NCBI GenBank assembly: GCA_023159155.1
Contig: JAJNNX010000007.1
Coordinates: 1-64,000, forward strand
Origin: Ustulina deusta
Taxonomy: Eukaryota > Ascomycota > Sordariomycetes > Xylariales > Xylariaceae
DNA length: 64,000 bases
Direction: 5' to 3'
Under the pieces are notes generated by a model. That model made no database searches. It saw only the letters and a list, made by a program, of their open reading frames with translations, and was not told the DNA's origin. A program made the translations under genes and the position numbers. Shown in pieces: positions 1-11,394 of this stretch; the first letter of the stretch is position 1, and each line of letters opens with the position of its first letter.

Positions 1-900
1 TTTTATATATTTAATAAATATTTAAATAATAATTAAAAAATAAAAAATAGTTTTAATTTTAGTTATAAAGTTTAAGCTAAAACTATAGTTTTTTATATTT
101 ATTTTATATTAATTTTATATTTTATATAATATTTATTTTATTAGTTTAAAAAAATCTTTATTAAAAATATTTATTAATTTAAATTTTTATATTAAATATA
201 ATTATATTAGTTATATTTTTGCTTTATATAACAAATTAAAAAAGTTTTATTTTATATTTATATTTTATAATATATTACTAAAAATAGATTTTTTAGTTAT
301 AGTACTTATTAAGTTATTTATAAACTTATTAATAATTATAAAGTAATTTAAAAATTTTAATATATTTATATTACTATTAACTAAAATAATTAATTAAAAA
401 AAAGTTTAGTGCTTTTTTTTAAACTATATTAAAAAACTAAAAAATTATATTTAATTTAAGTTTAAATTGCTAATTTTATAGCTTAAGGCTTAAATATTTT
501 AAGTTAGTTATAATTTATTAATTTATTAGAGCTTATAAAAATAAAAAATATTATTAAGCTATTATATATTTTTTAAATCTTTTTAATTAAAAGAATTAAA
601 AACTAAAAAAAATTGTACTAGTTTTAAAGGTGTTTTGCCAGAATTTTATAACTTAGTTAATTTTTTTAATATTAATAAAACTAGCATTTTTTTATACTTT
701 AAACAAAAAAACTTAGTAATTAATTTATAAAATAATATTATAATATTTTATTATTTTATTTATTTATTAATTTAGAATAAACTTAAAAAACTTTAAAAAT
801 AGCTTATAGAAATAATAGCTAATAAAAAGATATAAAAATCTAAAAGTTTAGCTAAAGCTTTTATTTTGTTTATTTTAAAAAAAATAAAAGTTTAAAACTA

Positions 901-1200
901 TATATAGATTATAAAGAACTTAACTATGTTATATAAAAAAATCGCTAAATTTTTTTTTTTTTTTTTGAATTAATAAATAGATTTGTATATATTAAAATAT
1001 TTATTAAAATTAATTTTAAAAATACTTATTATTATATCCGAATTAAAAAAAGAAATTAATAAAAAATAGCTTTTTATATATATTATAGCTATTATAAATT
1101 TCTAGTTATATTTATAGGTTTATATAATGCCTTTATTACTTTTTAGAACTATATATATAAAGTATTTAATAATATTTTAAATATATTTAAAAAATTATTA
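901..1200 (+). pseudogene. Reverse transcriptase relic of Gypsy copy 1
   Basis: Translation near 905 gives YIDYKELNY, matching the conserved VDYRELN block of Gypsy RT. Near 1118-1180 it gives GLYNAFITF, stop, NYI, matching GLTNAPATFQ..I with a RIP-type stop in place of Gln. The next block, which should hold the catalytic YLDD, is missing: about 72 bp present in copy 2 have been deleted here. Stops are frequent throughout. Confidence 0.75.
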
Positions 1201-2729
1201 AAAAACTTTAAAATATTAAACTATATGCTAAACTTTTAAAATATTAGTTTTATTAAAAAAAACTTAAATTTTTTAAATATATTATATTTAGTTAAAGTAT
1301 TAAAATAAACTTTAGTTATATTAATATAATTAAATAGTAACTATTTTTTAGTTTTTGTTATAAATTATAATAATTTTTAAAGTTTTATAATTTTTACTAG
1401 CGTTTTATTAAAAAATATTTTTGGGTTGCTATTTTTTTAATTTAGTTTTTAAAAAAAAGCGCAAGTAAAATAAAATAAAATAAAATTTTTTTAGACTGTT
1501 TTATAATAAAAACTTTTAAAAAACTTTAGAATTTATTTAAAAAAGCTATTTTTTTTATATATTTTAACCTTAAAAAGCAAATATTAGTAAAAATTAATTT
1601 TTTTAAAAAAATAATTAAAATAAATAATGTTTTATTATATTTTATTTTTATAAGTTTACTAATATAAAATCAAATTATAGAACTTTAAATTAAAAAATAT
1701 TTATAATTATAAAATATTTTAAGTATTAATAGTATTATTTTAAAAAAAATAAATTATTAGTTAAAATATTAACTAATTATAATAATTTTTAAATATTTAT
1801 AAAAACTCTAAAACTAAATAAAAAGCAAATTTATTAATATATATATTTAGTTTTTTCTAATTTTATTATTAAGTATAAACAAAGCAAACAAAATAAAGCT
1901 AATTTTTTATTGCGCTAACTTAATTATATAAATAATTTGCTTTAAAATATTAATTTTTTTTTAATACTAAAAAAAAATTTGCAATAATATAAATTAAAAT
2001 TTCTAATAAGTACTTAAAAGTACTAGTAGGCAAAATATATACTGCTTAACCTTTTAAAAAAAGGACTATTTTTATATAAGCAGTTATATATATATAAATA
2101 TAACTAGCTATAAATAATAAGAACTTTTAAAATCTAGATATATTATAAAGTTTATAAAACATAATCTAAAATATTTAATAAAAAAACTTTAAATATAAAT
2201 TAATTAAAAAATATATTAATACTAAAAAGTTTATAAATTTTTAATAAATAATTAAAAGATTTTTTTTATATTATAAAAATAAAGTTTATATTTTTTTAAA
2301 AAAATCTATTTATTTTTAGCTTATTAAATTATATTATAATAATTTATTAGTAAAGCATTTTAAATAAAAATATATATTTAAACTATTATAGTATAAGTTT
2401 TTTTAGCTAAAAATAAAAACAAATATTAATAACTATATAAGTAGTTATATAATATGCTTTAGATCTAAAGTAAAATATTACTAAAAATATAGCAAACTTA
2501 ATATTTTATTTATATTTTTAGCTTTTATATAAAAACTATTTATAAACTTTATAGTTAGACTATTTTTAATTTTTTATAAAAACTATTAAATTAATTATAT
2601 TTTAATAATTATTAATAAATTTACTAAATTAATATATTTATTTTTTATTAATACTAAAATAATTTTAATATAGTTTATTATTTTATTTTATTAAAAAATT
2701 AATTATATTTATAAAAGTTTTATAAATAT

Positions 2730-3015
2730 TATATTAGACTGCGGTTCTTTTTTTACTAGTTATTTCTAGTTAGACCTATACTATTATTTTAAAATTAAAT
2801 AAAAATATTTAGTTATATTTTATTTTAGAACTAATAAGCAAATAAAACATATAAATTAAATAATTAAAAACTATTTTAAATATTTTATTAATAGCAAACA
2901 AACTAATTAGCTATAATTATTTTTTTAAATATATTTTATAATTAATTTAGCTATTAATAATATAACTAATAAATTATTTTTTAAAGCTTTATATAGCTAT
3001 ATATTAAAGTTTAAA
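2730..3015 (+). pseudogene. Integrase core relic of Gypsy copy 1
   Basis: Translation gives LDCGSFFTSYF, then TNKQIKHIN, then a segment like the usual AINxxxNxxT block. These correspond to the SDRGSQFTS, TDGQTERVNQ and following motifs of Gypsy integrases (rve family). Acidic residues and Gln codons are altered by transitions or read as stops. The same blocks occur at 34402-34690 in copy 2. Confidence 0.8.
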
Positions 3016-5391
3016 CTATTTATTAAAAATAATTTTATTTTAAAAAAGGTACTAATAGTATAAAAACAATTATAAAAATTATAAATTATTAGAAATAACT
3101 TAAAAAATTAATAATAAATTATAGTTAAAAAGTATTAAAAATATTATAATATTAAATATAAATTTATAACTTATAAAATTAAAAATATAGTAATATTATC
3201 TATAAAAAACTTAAGTTTTAAATATTTTAAACTTATATTTAAGTTTATTAGCCTATTCTAAATCTTTAGCTATATTAGATTATAAATATATTACTTTATA
3301 TTTTTAATATAATATATCTATTTTATAATGTTTTTTTATTTAATTATTTAAGTTTTAAAAAACTAATATTATATATAATCTATTTATACTAGATTTTATA
3401 AACGATTTAAATAAATAAAAAATAAAAAATATAGTAGCAAAATAAATATATAATTATAAGTTATATTATAAAATTAAATAAAAAAGCTAGCCAACTAAAT
3501 ATAACTAATAAGTATTAGCTATTAATATTATAGTACTTAAAGCAATATAAGCTTTTAAATAATAGTAAAGTTATAAAAAAAAAGAATTTTTAACTTAGTA
3601 ATTTATATTTAAAATAATAATAAAAAAAGTTAATTATTTTTATTTTTATTTAAAAGTACTTAGCTCTATTACTTAAAAACTTAATTAATTTAATAATTAT
3701 ATTAGCTTAAAACTTTAATAAATTAATAAAAATAAACTTATAAAAAATTTATATAGTTAGAATTAAACTAACTATTTTAAATATTTAATCTATGCCTTAC
3801 TATTAAGCTATATATAAACTACTTTTAAAATTAAATTTTATTAAAATAATAAATATTTAAGTTTATTATAGTAGCTATAGTAATAGTTTAAGTTATTTAA
3901 TTATAAGTATTTATAACTATTTTTTTTAACTTTATTATAAAATAATAAATAGTTAATATTTATGGTATATAACTATAATTTTTAAATTAAAAATATATAA
4001 TAGTTATATAAAAATATGTTTTGTATTAATTAATTATTTATTTATATTAAATAATAATATAAAATAAGATTAAATAAAAATATTTATAGTATTAAAAAAA
4101 AAATATGTTATTATTTAGAGCAGGATGTTTTTTTGCTATACCATTAATTAAAAATATATAAATAATTTATAAAAACCTAATAAAATAATAAAAAAATTAC
4201 TTATTTTAGTATTACTAAGTTTGCTAGTAAAGCCGAACTATATATAATAAGTTGCCAAAAAATAATAAAACGTTTTTAATAAATAAAATTAAATATTAGC
4301 TAGCTACTAATAAAGCTTTATAAAAGTTTGCTAAACAACTAAATTTATTTTATTAATAATTTTATTATTATTTATATTTGTTTTAGGGTTAAAAAACTAA
4401 TAAAACCAGTTTAGCAATTTATTAATACAAACTATATTAAAAAATATTAGATCTAAAACTTAATTAAATAAAAGATTTAAATTAGTACTAATATTAATAT
4501 AAAATAAATATAGATCTATTTATAAGGTTATACGTTTTATGTTTTTTTTAGCACTTATTGCAAAAAAATGCCCTAGCCTTTTTTATAACATAAATAATCT
4601 AAATAGTCCGGCCGAAATTGGGCTAAGCCCTATTATAAGTGCTACTAAAATAGTATTAGTATACATATATATTATAGACTAGAAATTTAGTAGGTTTATG
4701 TTTATAAGCTTTGTTTTTAGCTTTAGTAGCTTGCTTATATATATATTACTTATAGTTATAACAATTATAGTTATTTATAACTTTTTAGCAAGCAAAACAT
4801 TAAAAGCAACAGTTATAGCAGTTTTATAAAAGCTTTTTATTAAAAAAGATATAAAAAGGGTTAGAAATAGTATTAAATATAGTAATATAAACATAAAAAA
4901 AAAAAAAATAATAGCAGCAATATATATAAGTAGCTAAAACTAACAAATAATAATAATAGTAGTAGTTAAAAAAAAAAAAAAAAAAAAAAAGAAGGGGACC
5001 AAGCTAAAATATTTATATAAAACTAGATTAGCTTTATAAGCAATTTATACATAGCTTACGCTTAAATTACTAGTATTAAAATTTATTATATATATACTAA
5101 AACTTCTAATTAATAATACTATATAAGTACTAAAATATTTATATTAATAATAATAATAATACTATATATTATTAATATAATAAAAATATTTATATATTTA
5201 TATTTATAAATACTTAATTAATTATATTATACTAATTATATATATATTATTTTAATTCTATATAAACTTTATATTTAAATTACTTTTTATCTATATATAT
5301 ATATATTACCTACCTATACTATATACTTTATATTTTATATACTTATATATATTACATTAAAAACAACCTAACTAAAAAAAAAAAAAATAGT

Positions 5392-5570
5392 TATTATACC
5401 TAGCATACTAGGACTAGTGTATACTTATTATATATATATACTATATCTGCACCTATTTTAATAAAAAATCTTCTTTTTATAAGCTTTAGTTTTATAAGCC
5501 AACCTTACTAAATATATAACTTATCTTTCCATATATTATATCTAACCTTATAAACTTCCTATTTATGACA
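5392..5570 (+). repeat. Right LTR (179 bp) of Gypsy copy 1
   Basis: It is homologous over its full length to the two 179-bp LTRs at 29671-29849 and 37152-37330. It differs from them mainly by transitions; the ancestral TG start reads TA here, as expected from RIP. It ends in ACA. Its left partner is outside the window, so no target-site duplication can be checked. Confidence 0.85.
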
Positions 5571-5840
5571 TAAATATAAAAAAATTAATTTTTTATTATT
5601 TTATATATATAATACTAATAAATCTTTTAGCTAGTATAAAAATAAATACTTATAAATAAATACTTATAGATAGTCCTAATATAGTAGTGCTTATATACTA
5701 GGAGATAAGCCGAACCTATACTTCTTAGTATAATAATTGTTATTATTTCTTGGGGGATCTGTTGATCAAGCGTACCAGATATTAGGAAATCATTTTTTAT
5801 TAATCTGCGCGTGCTCTATTGATAATTCCTTTAGCTACTG

Positions 5841-6044
5841 TTGAGAGTGTTCCTTATAGTGTTTTATTCCTTCTCTCTAGCATAGCTACTATGTGGCTTA
5901 ATCGAGTGATTACTTATGTAATCTACTCACACTACTTCAGTATTAAGAGTGTTCTTTATAGTGTTTTATTTTTTCTTGCTAGCATAGCTACTATATAGCT
6001 TGATTAAGTGATTACTTATGTAATCTATTCATATTACTTCACTA
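5841..6044. repeat. Tandem duplication, two 102-bp units
   Basis: Units 5841-5942 and 5943-6044 align end to end. They differ at about 14 positions, nearly all C/T or G/A transitions, and the second unit carries most of the A and T variants. This fits a duplication later hit by RIP-like mutation. No coding function is apparent. Confidence 0.8.
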
Positions 6045-6865
6045 AGTAAATTACTTTTATTTTTATTTATCCTCCTTAGAGTAAATCATAACCCTGCTTA
6101 TCTTCAACTACACAGTTGCGGCGCTTATGACATATGTTCTATTTGTCGGTAAATAAAGGAAGCCGAGTTTCTCCCTACTGAAAAAAAATAAAAGAGGATA
6201 ACTAAGGGGGAAAGGGAAACTAACCAGGCCCTTATTTGGACATTGAACCGAGCTTCTAGGATGACCTGTCGTGGGTATATATAGACAGAAGTAAAAGAAG
6301 ACTGGGGTGGGACATGTCTATTCCAAGACTTTATTAATATACAAAAATTGTAATCCAAAGTAGGTAGTAAACTCAGATAGTTCACCTGGTCACTCTTCCT
6401 CTCCACCACAGGTTAATACCTATAATTGAGGTCATTGGTAGGTCGTTGCATCTGCGATCTGTGCAAGCAGGGACGATCAGATTCGCAAGAACACTACCTA
6501 CTTATCCACGCAACAATATTCCCTTGTGGATAAGGAGACTCAGTCGGGTTACTGATGATCCACACGCTGGATATAAGATTCCCACATCCGCCGTTTTTGC
6601 ATATTGTGACTTAGGCTTCTGGATAATATAATTACCCAGATTACCAAGTATCACCTTTGACAAGCCCATATAGACTAGGGATAGAGATAACAGTACAAGC
6701 AGCACTCAGCCATAGAACGTAGTATCTATATTGACAAAGGGCTAGAGTCTTATATCCTAACACCGAAAGGGATAGTAGATGAGCTGGCTAGGTCTCGACT
6801 ACCTAGGTCTGTCTATTCGCTAGACTAGGTGACACAACAAAACGGTGAGATATCCAAGATGAGGG

Positions 6866-6894
<29 letters not shown>
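6866..6894. repeat. T8-G21 homopolymer run
   Basis: Eight T are followed by 21 uninterrupted G, ending 18 bp beyond the stop of the minus-strand methyltransferase. In the transcript this would be a C21-A8 tract in the 3' UTR. Such runs are unstable and hard to sequence, so the length may be inexact. Confidence 0.9.
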
Positions 6895-6897
<3 letters not shown>

Positions 6898-6912
6898 CAG
6901 ATGCTAACTCGC

Positions 6913-8585
6913 TTACCCTAGGTATTCAAATTCAAGCAGTGACTGGAAAGCCCCTGCTTCAGTACCAGACGTCACACCCACGAGTTTGAACGCCCCTGGG
7001 CTAACTTTCTCAAATAGGGACACGAAGTCTGCGACACTTCGCTCATGTGCATTATGCGCCGCTAGCATGAACATATCTTCAATTCTGTACCCCAAGGTTA
7101 ATCTTCTGGTCATTATTGATAGGGGAGTTCTGATTTTCACTTACCGGATCATTTTGGTAGCTAGTGTGTTTAGGCGTCTGGCTGGCGGCGCAGGAACAAT
7201 GCCTTCGCTGATCAAGACCCTGGCACCGGGCTTGAGAGCCGGCAGAAGCGACGATAGGATCTTAACCGAGTCTGCATCGTTCCAATCGTGTAGTATGTGT
7301 CGGTAGATGTATATGTCGGCCTCGACTAGCTGCCGGGTAAAGAAGTCGTACTCCTGAAAGCTAATGCGGGGGCTTAGTGGATTATCGCTGACCGAATTCT
7401 CCACCGCACGCCGGCCCATGTCCAATGCAGATGTATTGCTGTCCTGGACGATAAACTTGGCAGTTGGCATCAAAGACGCTAGGTATTGTGCTGTATGCCC
7501 ACTTGAGCCCCCAACCTGATACGAAGAGGGTTAATTCCAAAGAGGTTTAAAGGGCATCGACACTGTGATGCCTGTTTTCCACGGGGCCACGTACATCAAC
7601 AACTGTGACGTCTCCTAGAGAAGACCAGGGATAAGCTGCGCGAATTCGATCAACAGACCACAACGGCGTATTAACTCTCCCAGCGAGGTACTCATCTACA
7701 ACACTCGGGGTTAGTAATTGTTATCTAGAGCGTGATCTAGAGGGTTTAAAAGCCATTCGAGACTGCCACAGCATGAGGCTGGTCTGGAAAGGAACCTGTC
7801 TATTCTAAAGGTGGCCAGACTGGCATGGATATGACACCGAAAACCACTCACGGTACTTGGTGTTGAGGTCTTCATTCTTTTGAAATAATGAGAATAGAGA
7901 CTCATCTGTGCCGTAGGCGATGTTAAAGGCTGCGTCTGGGGCATGGTCGGGATCATCACGCTTAGACACTACAGCTTCAGGTACCTTGAGCAAGATGTTA
8001 CCTAAGAACTCGGTGCCGAAGTGTACAATGTTGCTTAGGTGCGGGTTTCGCAATAATGCCGCCGATGATGCTGAGTGTCCAATGTAGCCTGGGGTTTCCT
8101 CCACGAAGACCCCGTTCGCGATCGCATAGCGAACGACGCGCACTACGATGTCCTCAGGCACCCCTATGGCCTTGGATAGCTCCTTCGTCGATATGGTGGA
8201 TCCCAGGGGAACAGTTTGGGGGACCTTGAGGCGAGTAACGAGATCTATGTTCGCAGTGTCTGCAGCCTGTCAAGGACATCGCATCTCATATAAGCTAGAT
8301 GTACCCCCAAGGTTATGTGATGAGAGGTAGACTGACAGACCAAGCTAGACCGAGGATCTGTTCCGTGGGGCCCTTAACCAGTTGCGATAGGTCTTGCACA
8401 GCATCCAGAATAGCACTTCGGGTTTCTCGCAGAGCGAGACCTGCAGGTGTGTCGGTTTCGTGGCTGAAATCACCGAAACCGGTTTTTTCGAGCGTGGGCG
8501 CGGGAGATCCTGCTTCGGCCAATAAGGTGGACAGCTTCGCGACCTTTTCAGAGATGGTCGCGGCAAGAGTTTCGATGGAAGCCAT
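6913..8585 (-). CDS. SAM-dependent O-methyltransferase of the polyketide cluster (5 exons)
   Basis: It predicts a 435-aa class I O-methyltransferase of the caffeate OMT/Methyltransf_2 type, transferring methyl from S-adenosylmethionine to a phenolic oxygen. Proposed exons are 8585-8337, 8266-7852, 7695-7595, 7515-7145 and 7084-6913; all junctions are GT-AG and keep frame. The start is the ATG opening MASIETLAA. Residues 1-~240 hold the helical dimerisation/winged-helix part. The SAM loop DVGGSSG is at residues 255-261 and is split by intron 3. The probable catalytic base is His331 in HILHDWND. Length is usual for fungal secondary-metabolite OMTs such as those of aflatoxin clusters. It is divergent from the Zn2Cys6 regulator and probably methylates the PKS product after or around oxidation. 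The substrate is unknown. Confidence 0.9.
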
Positions 8586-9002
8586 GTTTAGTGATATCAA
8601 ATTTCGAAATTGTCCAGTTGCGACCTCACCTTGCTGGTCGGCTGAGGTCAGGCCTTTGTGCCTTTATAGTCAGCCATCTTGCACCACAACGAGCAAGGCA
8701 CAGTAGTGCGAGAGAACCCAGCACGCGTACAACTCTCTGTGCTTGACATGAGAGAGACGACCGGGAAACCGAAGTCCGCCGTGACCAAGAAAGTACCGCT
8801 GCGCAACCCGCCGCCGGTGGAGAGCCAAGAAGACGCCGATTGATGGCTCGAATAGTTGGCTCGGTAAGTGGGGGTAGCAACAGCCCCCGCGGGTTCTCGA
8901 GTGGACACTGGGTAGTGTACAGCAGTGAGAGCAGTCCTTCTCGTAGGAGGAGTGCGATATCATTGCCTATTCGTGGCCGTCGTGTATCCCGTCACCTGTC
9001 AG

Positions 9003-9044
9003 CATAAGGGAGTGTCTATTCGGCGTAAGGGAATGCCTATTCAC
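9003..9044. repeat. Tandem duplication, two 21-bp units
   Basis: Units 9003-9023 and 9024-9044 share the core TAAGGGARTGYCTATTC. It lies about 420 bp upstream of the methyltransferase start. Function unknown. Confidence 0.75.
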
Positions 9045-9229
9045 CGTCAATGCGAAGCGACCGTTCGTTGCGGGTTTGTACCAGGCAGGTAGTATCAGAG
9101 CGGACCCCGTCGGTTTGATCCCAACCGTTGCATGGGTTGCTCCTTGGGGCAGTGGATAGATACAGTAGGTAGACTGATGCGCTCCACAGCACTGCTCTCC
9201 ATAAATACCAAGTAAGCAACTCACGAGAA

Positions 9230-9354
9230 GATGCCATGCCTACCCCTTGGTGCATTTGACGTTAACTCATACTCTCATTGCCTATATGAGGTGATGCCAC
9301 GCCTACCCCCTGGTGCTTCGAAGTTAACTCACACTCTCGTTGCCTCTATGAGGT
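9230..9354. repeat. Tandem duplication, 63-bp and 62-bp units
   Basis: Units start at 9230 and 9293 with GATGCCAYGCCTACCCC and end in TATGAGGT. They differ by a handful of changes. The repeat sits about 650 bp upstream of the methyltransferase start and could multiply a regulatory site, but nothing proves this. Confidence 0.8.
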
Positions 9355-11394
9355 ATCTTTAGGGACCTCACTCTGATTTCTCATGATTACAGACTATGTG
9401 CTTATTATTACTAATGAGGTGGAAGAAGCCGGGGCCTCGGACGTCGAGTGCAATCCTTAGGGAACAAATCTAAAGATTAAGGTACGTGTACGCCTTTTTG
9501 TGTACGGAAAGGTTGAAAACGTAAAAATTCGAAGAGTACTATAAAATAGTAATACTGGATTAAAGGTCATCAAGTTTTTATATTTCATGGCGGTACTATT
9601 TACGTCATATACTAACACGTGTGGTAGCGTAGGTAGTACCTATTCCGTATTACTATTTACAATGGTACACGTCTTTGTTGTATGCAGGAAAACATGATTG
9701 ACAGCCAAGCCAGCCCTACTGCAGCACGGTACTCGTCGATCGCGCGGCTCTTACTGTAACTAACCTAACCTGGGTAGTGTACCTATTTGTCGCGGCGTTG
9801 CATTGCACACTGGCAGTTTGCACCCCGCGTCAATTGTCTCCTAGGCAGTACACATCCGAATCAAGAATCTACATCTACCGGACATAACAAGCCTTCTGTG
9901 ACTGTTTATCAGATGGGAGACAGACGACGCCATAAGCGCTAAAGCGTGCCAAGCAAAGGAATCAGCACCAGCCTCCGGCCATGCAAGAGACCTAGGCTAG
10001 AGCAGACCGAGAGAGAGGAGCGGCCGTTCTATGATTACCTAGTACGGCAGTGTTTCGATTGCCCTCGTTTTCCTATTTGGGGGTTCTCTTCTCTTGGTCG
10101 AATTTATCTGATGCGCCAGTGATGCGGTGTGCACGGCTAATAGCATTCCATCAATTGGCGTTAGGTAAGGTCCAAGACTTCAATTGTCAACTGTTTCGGG
10201 GCTAGGGTCCAATTGCGGGTACCTTGTCGGTCTCTTGATCTTGGAGGCTTGACCCTGAGATAACAAGTTGGCAATGCAGGTCGTATACTGACTGTCTTGA
10301 AATTATACTCCCGGTATGTCCGACATTGTCCAAAACTGGTACTCTGTGTTCAACTACACTACCGGTACCTCGAGTAAACAGGTGTCAGCCATGCTTGGCA
10401 AGGGTTTCCTTGTAGCTCACAGTAAGGATGTCAGGAAAGGCCCCTGATCCCATTTGAAATGACAATATAGGTAAAGGATCGGCGGTCTTCTTATATCGCT
10501 CCCATTTATGTGGGGAAATACAGCGGGCAAACAGGATATACTTATGATGTACACCTGGGACTTCGCAATGTGCTGCTACCTACCGTGAATTGTATCTAGT
10601 GTTTACAGTGGAATATCGACGCACGATTTTGCCTATCGGCTATAACAGAGTATGACGTGTAGATTTAGCTTGATATAAGAAATCGCTAGAGTGTTTTAAA
10701 AGTGTTAGAGAATATCCCGATCACGTCAGTCGACCGCATCACTATTTATAAAAAAGATAAGCTACATATGCAACACCTATGCCATATTCGCGTCGAGGTT
10801 CATGGGTGCCTACTAGTACACTAGTGGGATGGTACAACTCATGATATCCAATTGTACCTTTGAGTCTTGTGGAGCCAGCCGGTTTGACATATATTTGTGA
10901 GAGGGAACGTGGCGTGGGGAGAAAGATGGGAGAAGGGGATACGGTGAATGCTCAAAGGCTTTTCTTCGAAGCGAAGTGTACGCTCTAGTAAGCAGAAAGA
11001 GGCCCGTCACAGCGCATTCGGGCAAAAAGAGCGCCAAGTGCTGTGAATGCAGATGAGCCGTCGGGAGACGAATGCAAGGTCTTATCTTGCATTTGTGCGC
11101 GGCGTGGTAATTTCAAGCATACTTAGTCTTGCTGTTCATCCAACTTTATCTCCCACGAGCCTCGGCATTAAATGATCTAACTATACACCTGCCAGCTGCC
11201 TTCGTGTCCCGTACCGATGCTTGTTTAGACATCATTATATACGTGTCCAATGTACCAGACGAGTCTCGCGTCCCTCGAAATTAGAGAAGGAAGCCAACGT
11301 TCCTCCTAGTTCTTGTCGCCTTCAGCTCGAAGTCATGTAGGCTCAATACGCCCCCAAGCCAAACCACCCTGCTAATTCATTGTCTAGCTTCAAT

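Larger units (their letters stand above)
1..5570 (+). mobile_element. RIP-degraded Ty3/Gypsy retrotransposon, copy 1 (left end outside window)
   Basis: This extremely AT-rich stretch aligns along its whole length with the interior and right LTR of the complete element at 29671-37330, in the same orientation. Conceptual translation of the plus strand, reading through RIP-type stops, recovers reverse transcriptase near 900-1200 and an integrase core near 2730-3015. RT before integrase is the Ty3/Gypsy order. The right LTR is at 5392-5570. The left LTR and gag region lie before the window. No open frame survives, so the copy is dead. Confidence 0.85.
5571..6912. other. Border of the AT desert and gene island; no gene seen
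   Basis: Base composition rises from AT-rich to ordinary over this stretch. It holds a relic near 5697-5748 that resembles 24110-24162, a 102-bp tandem duplication at 5841-6044, and a G21 homopolymer just before the methyltransferase stop. Short open frames (for example 6125-6409 minus, 94 codons) show no recognisable protein features and no credible splice partners. Confidence 0.6.
8586..11394. promoter_or_regulatory. 2.8-kb divergent intergenic region between methyltransferase and regulator
   Basis: No convincing gene lies here. Short overlapping frames at 8626-9255 on the minus strand have no recognisable features and fall directly upstream of the methyltransferase start. The region must carry the 5' control sequences of both the minus-strand methyltransferase and the plus-strand regulator. 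It contains two small tandem duplications (9003-9044 and 9230-9354). I cannot define operator sites. Confidence 0.5.

Noticed and set aside
6125..6409. 94-codon minus-strand frame
   Set aside because: No domain, no splice partner, and it lies in mixed repeat-border sequence.
8626..9255. Several minus-strand frames of 72-97 codons upstream of the methyltransferase
   Set aside because: They overlap in different frames, lack features and lie in the expected promoter.
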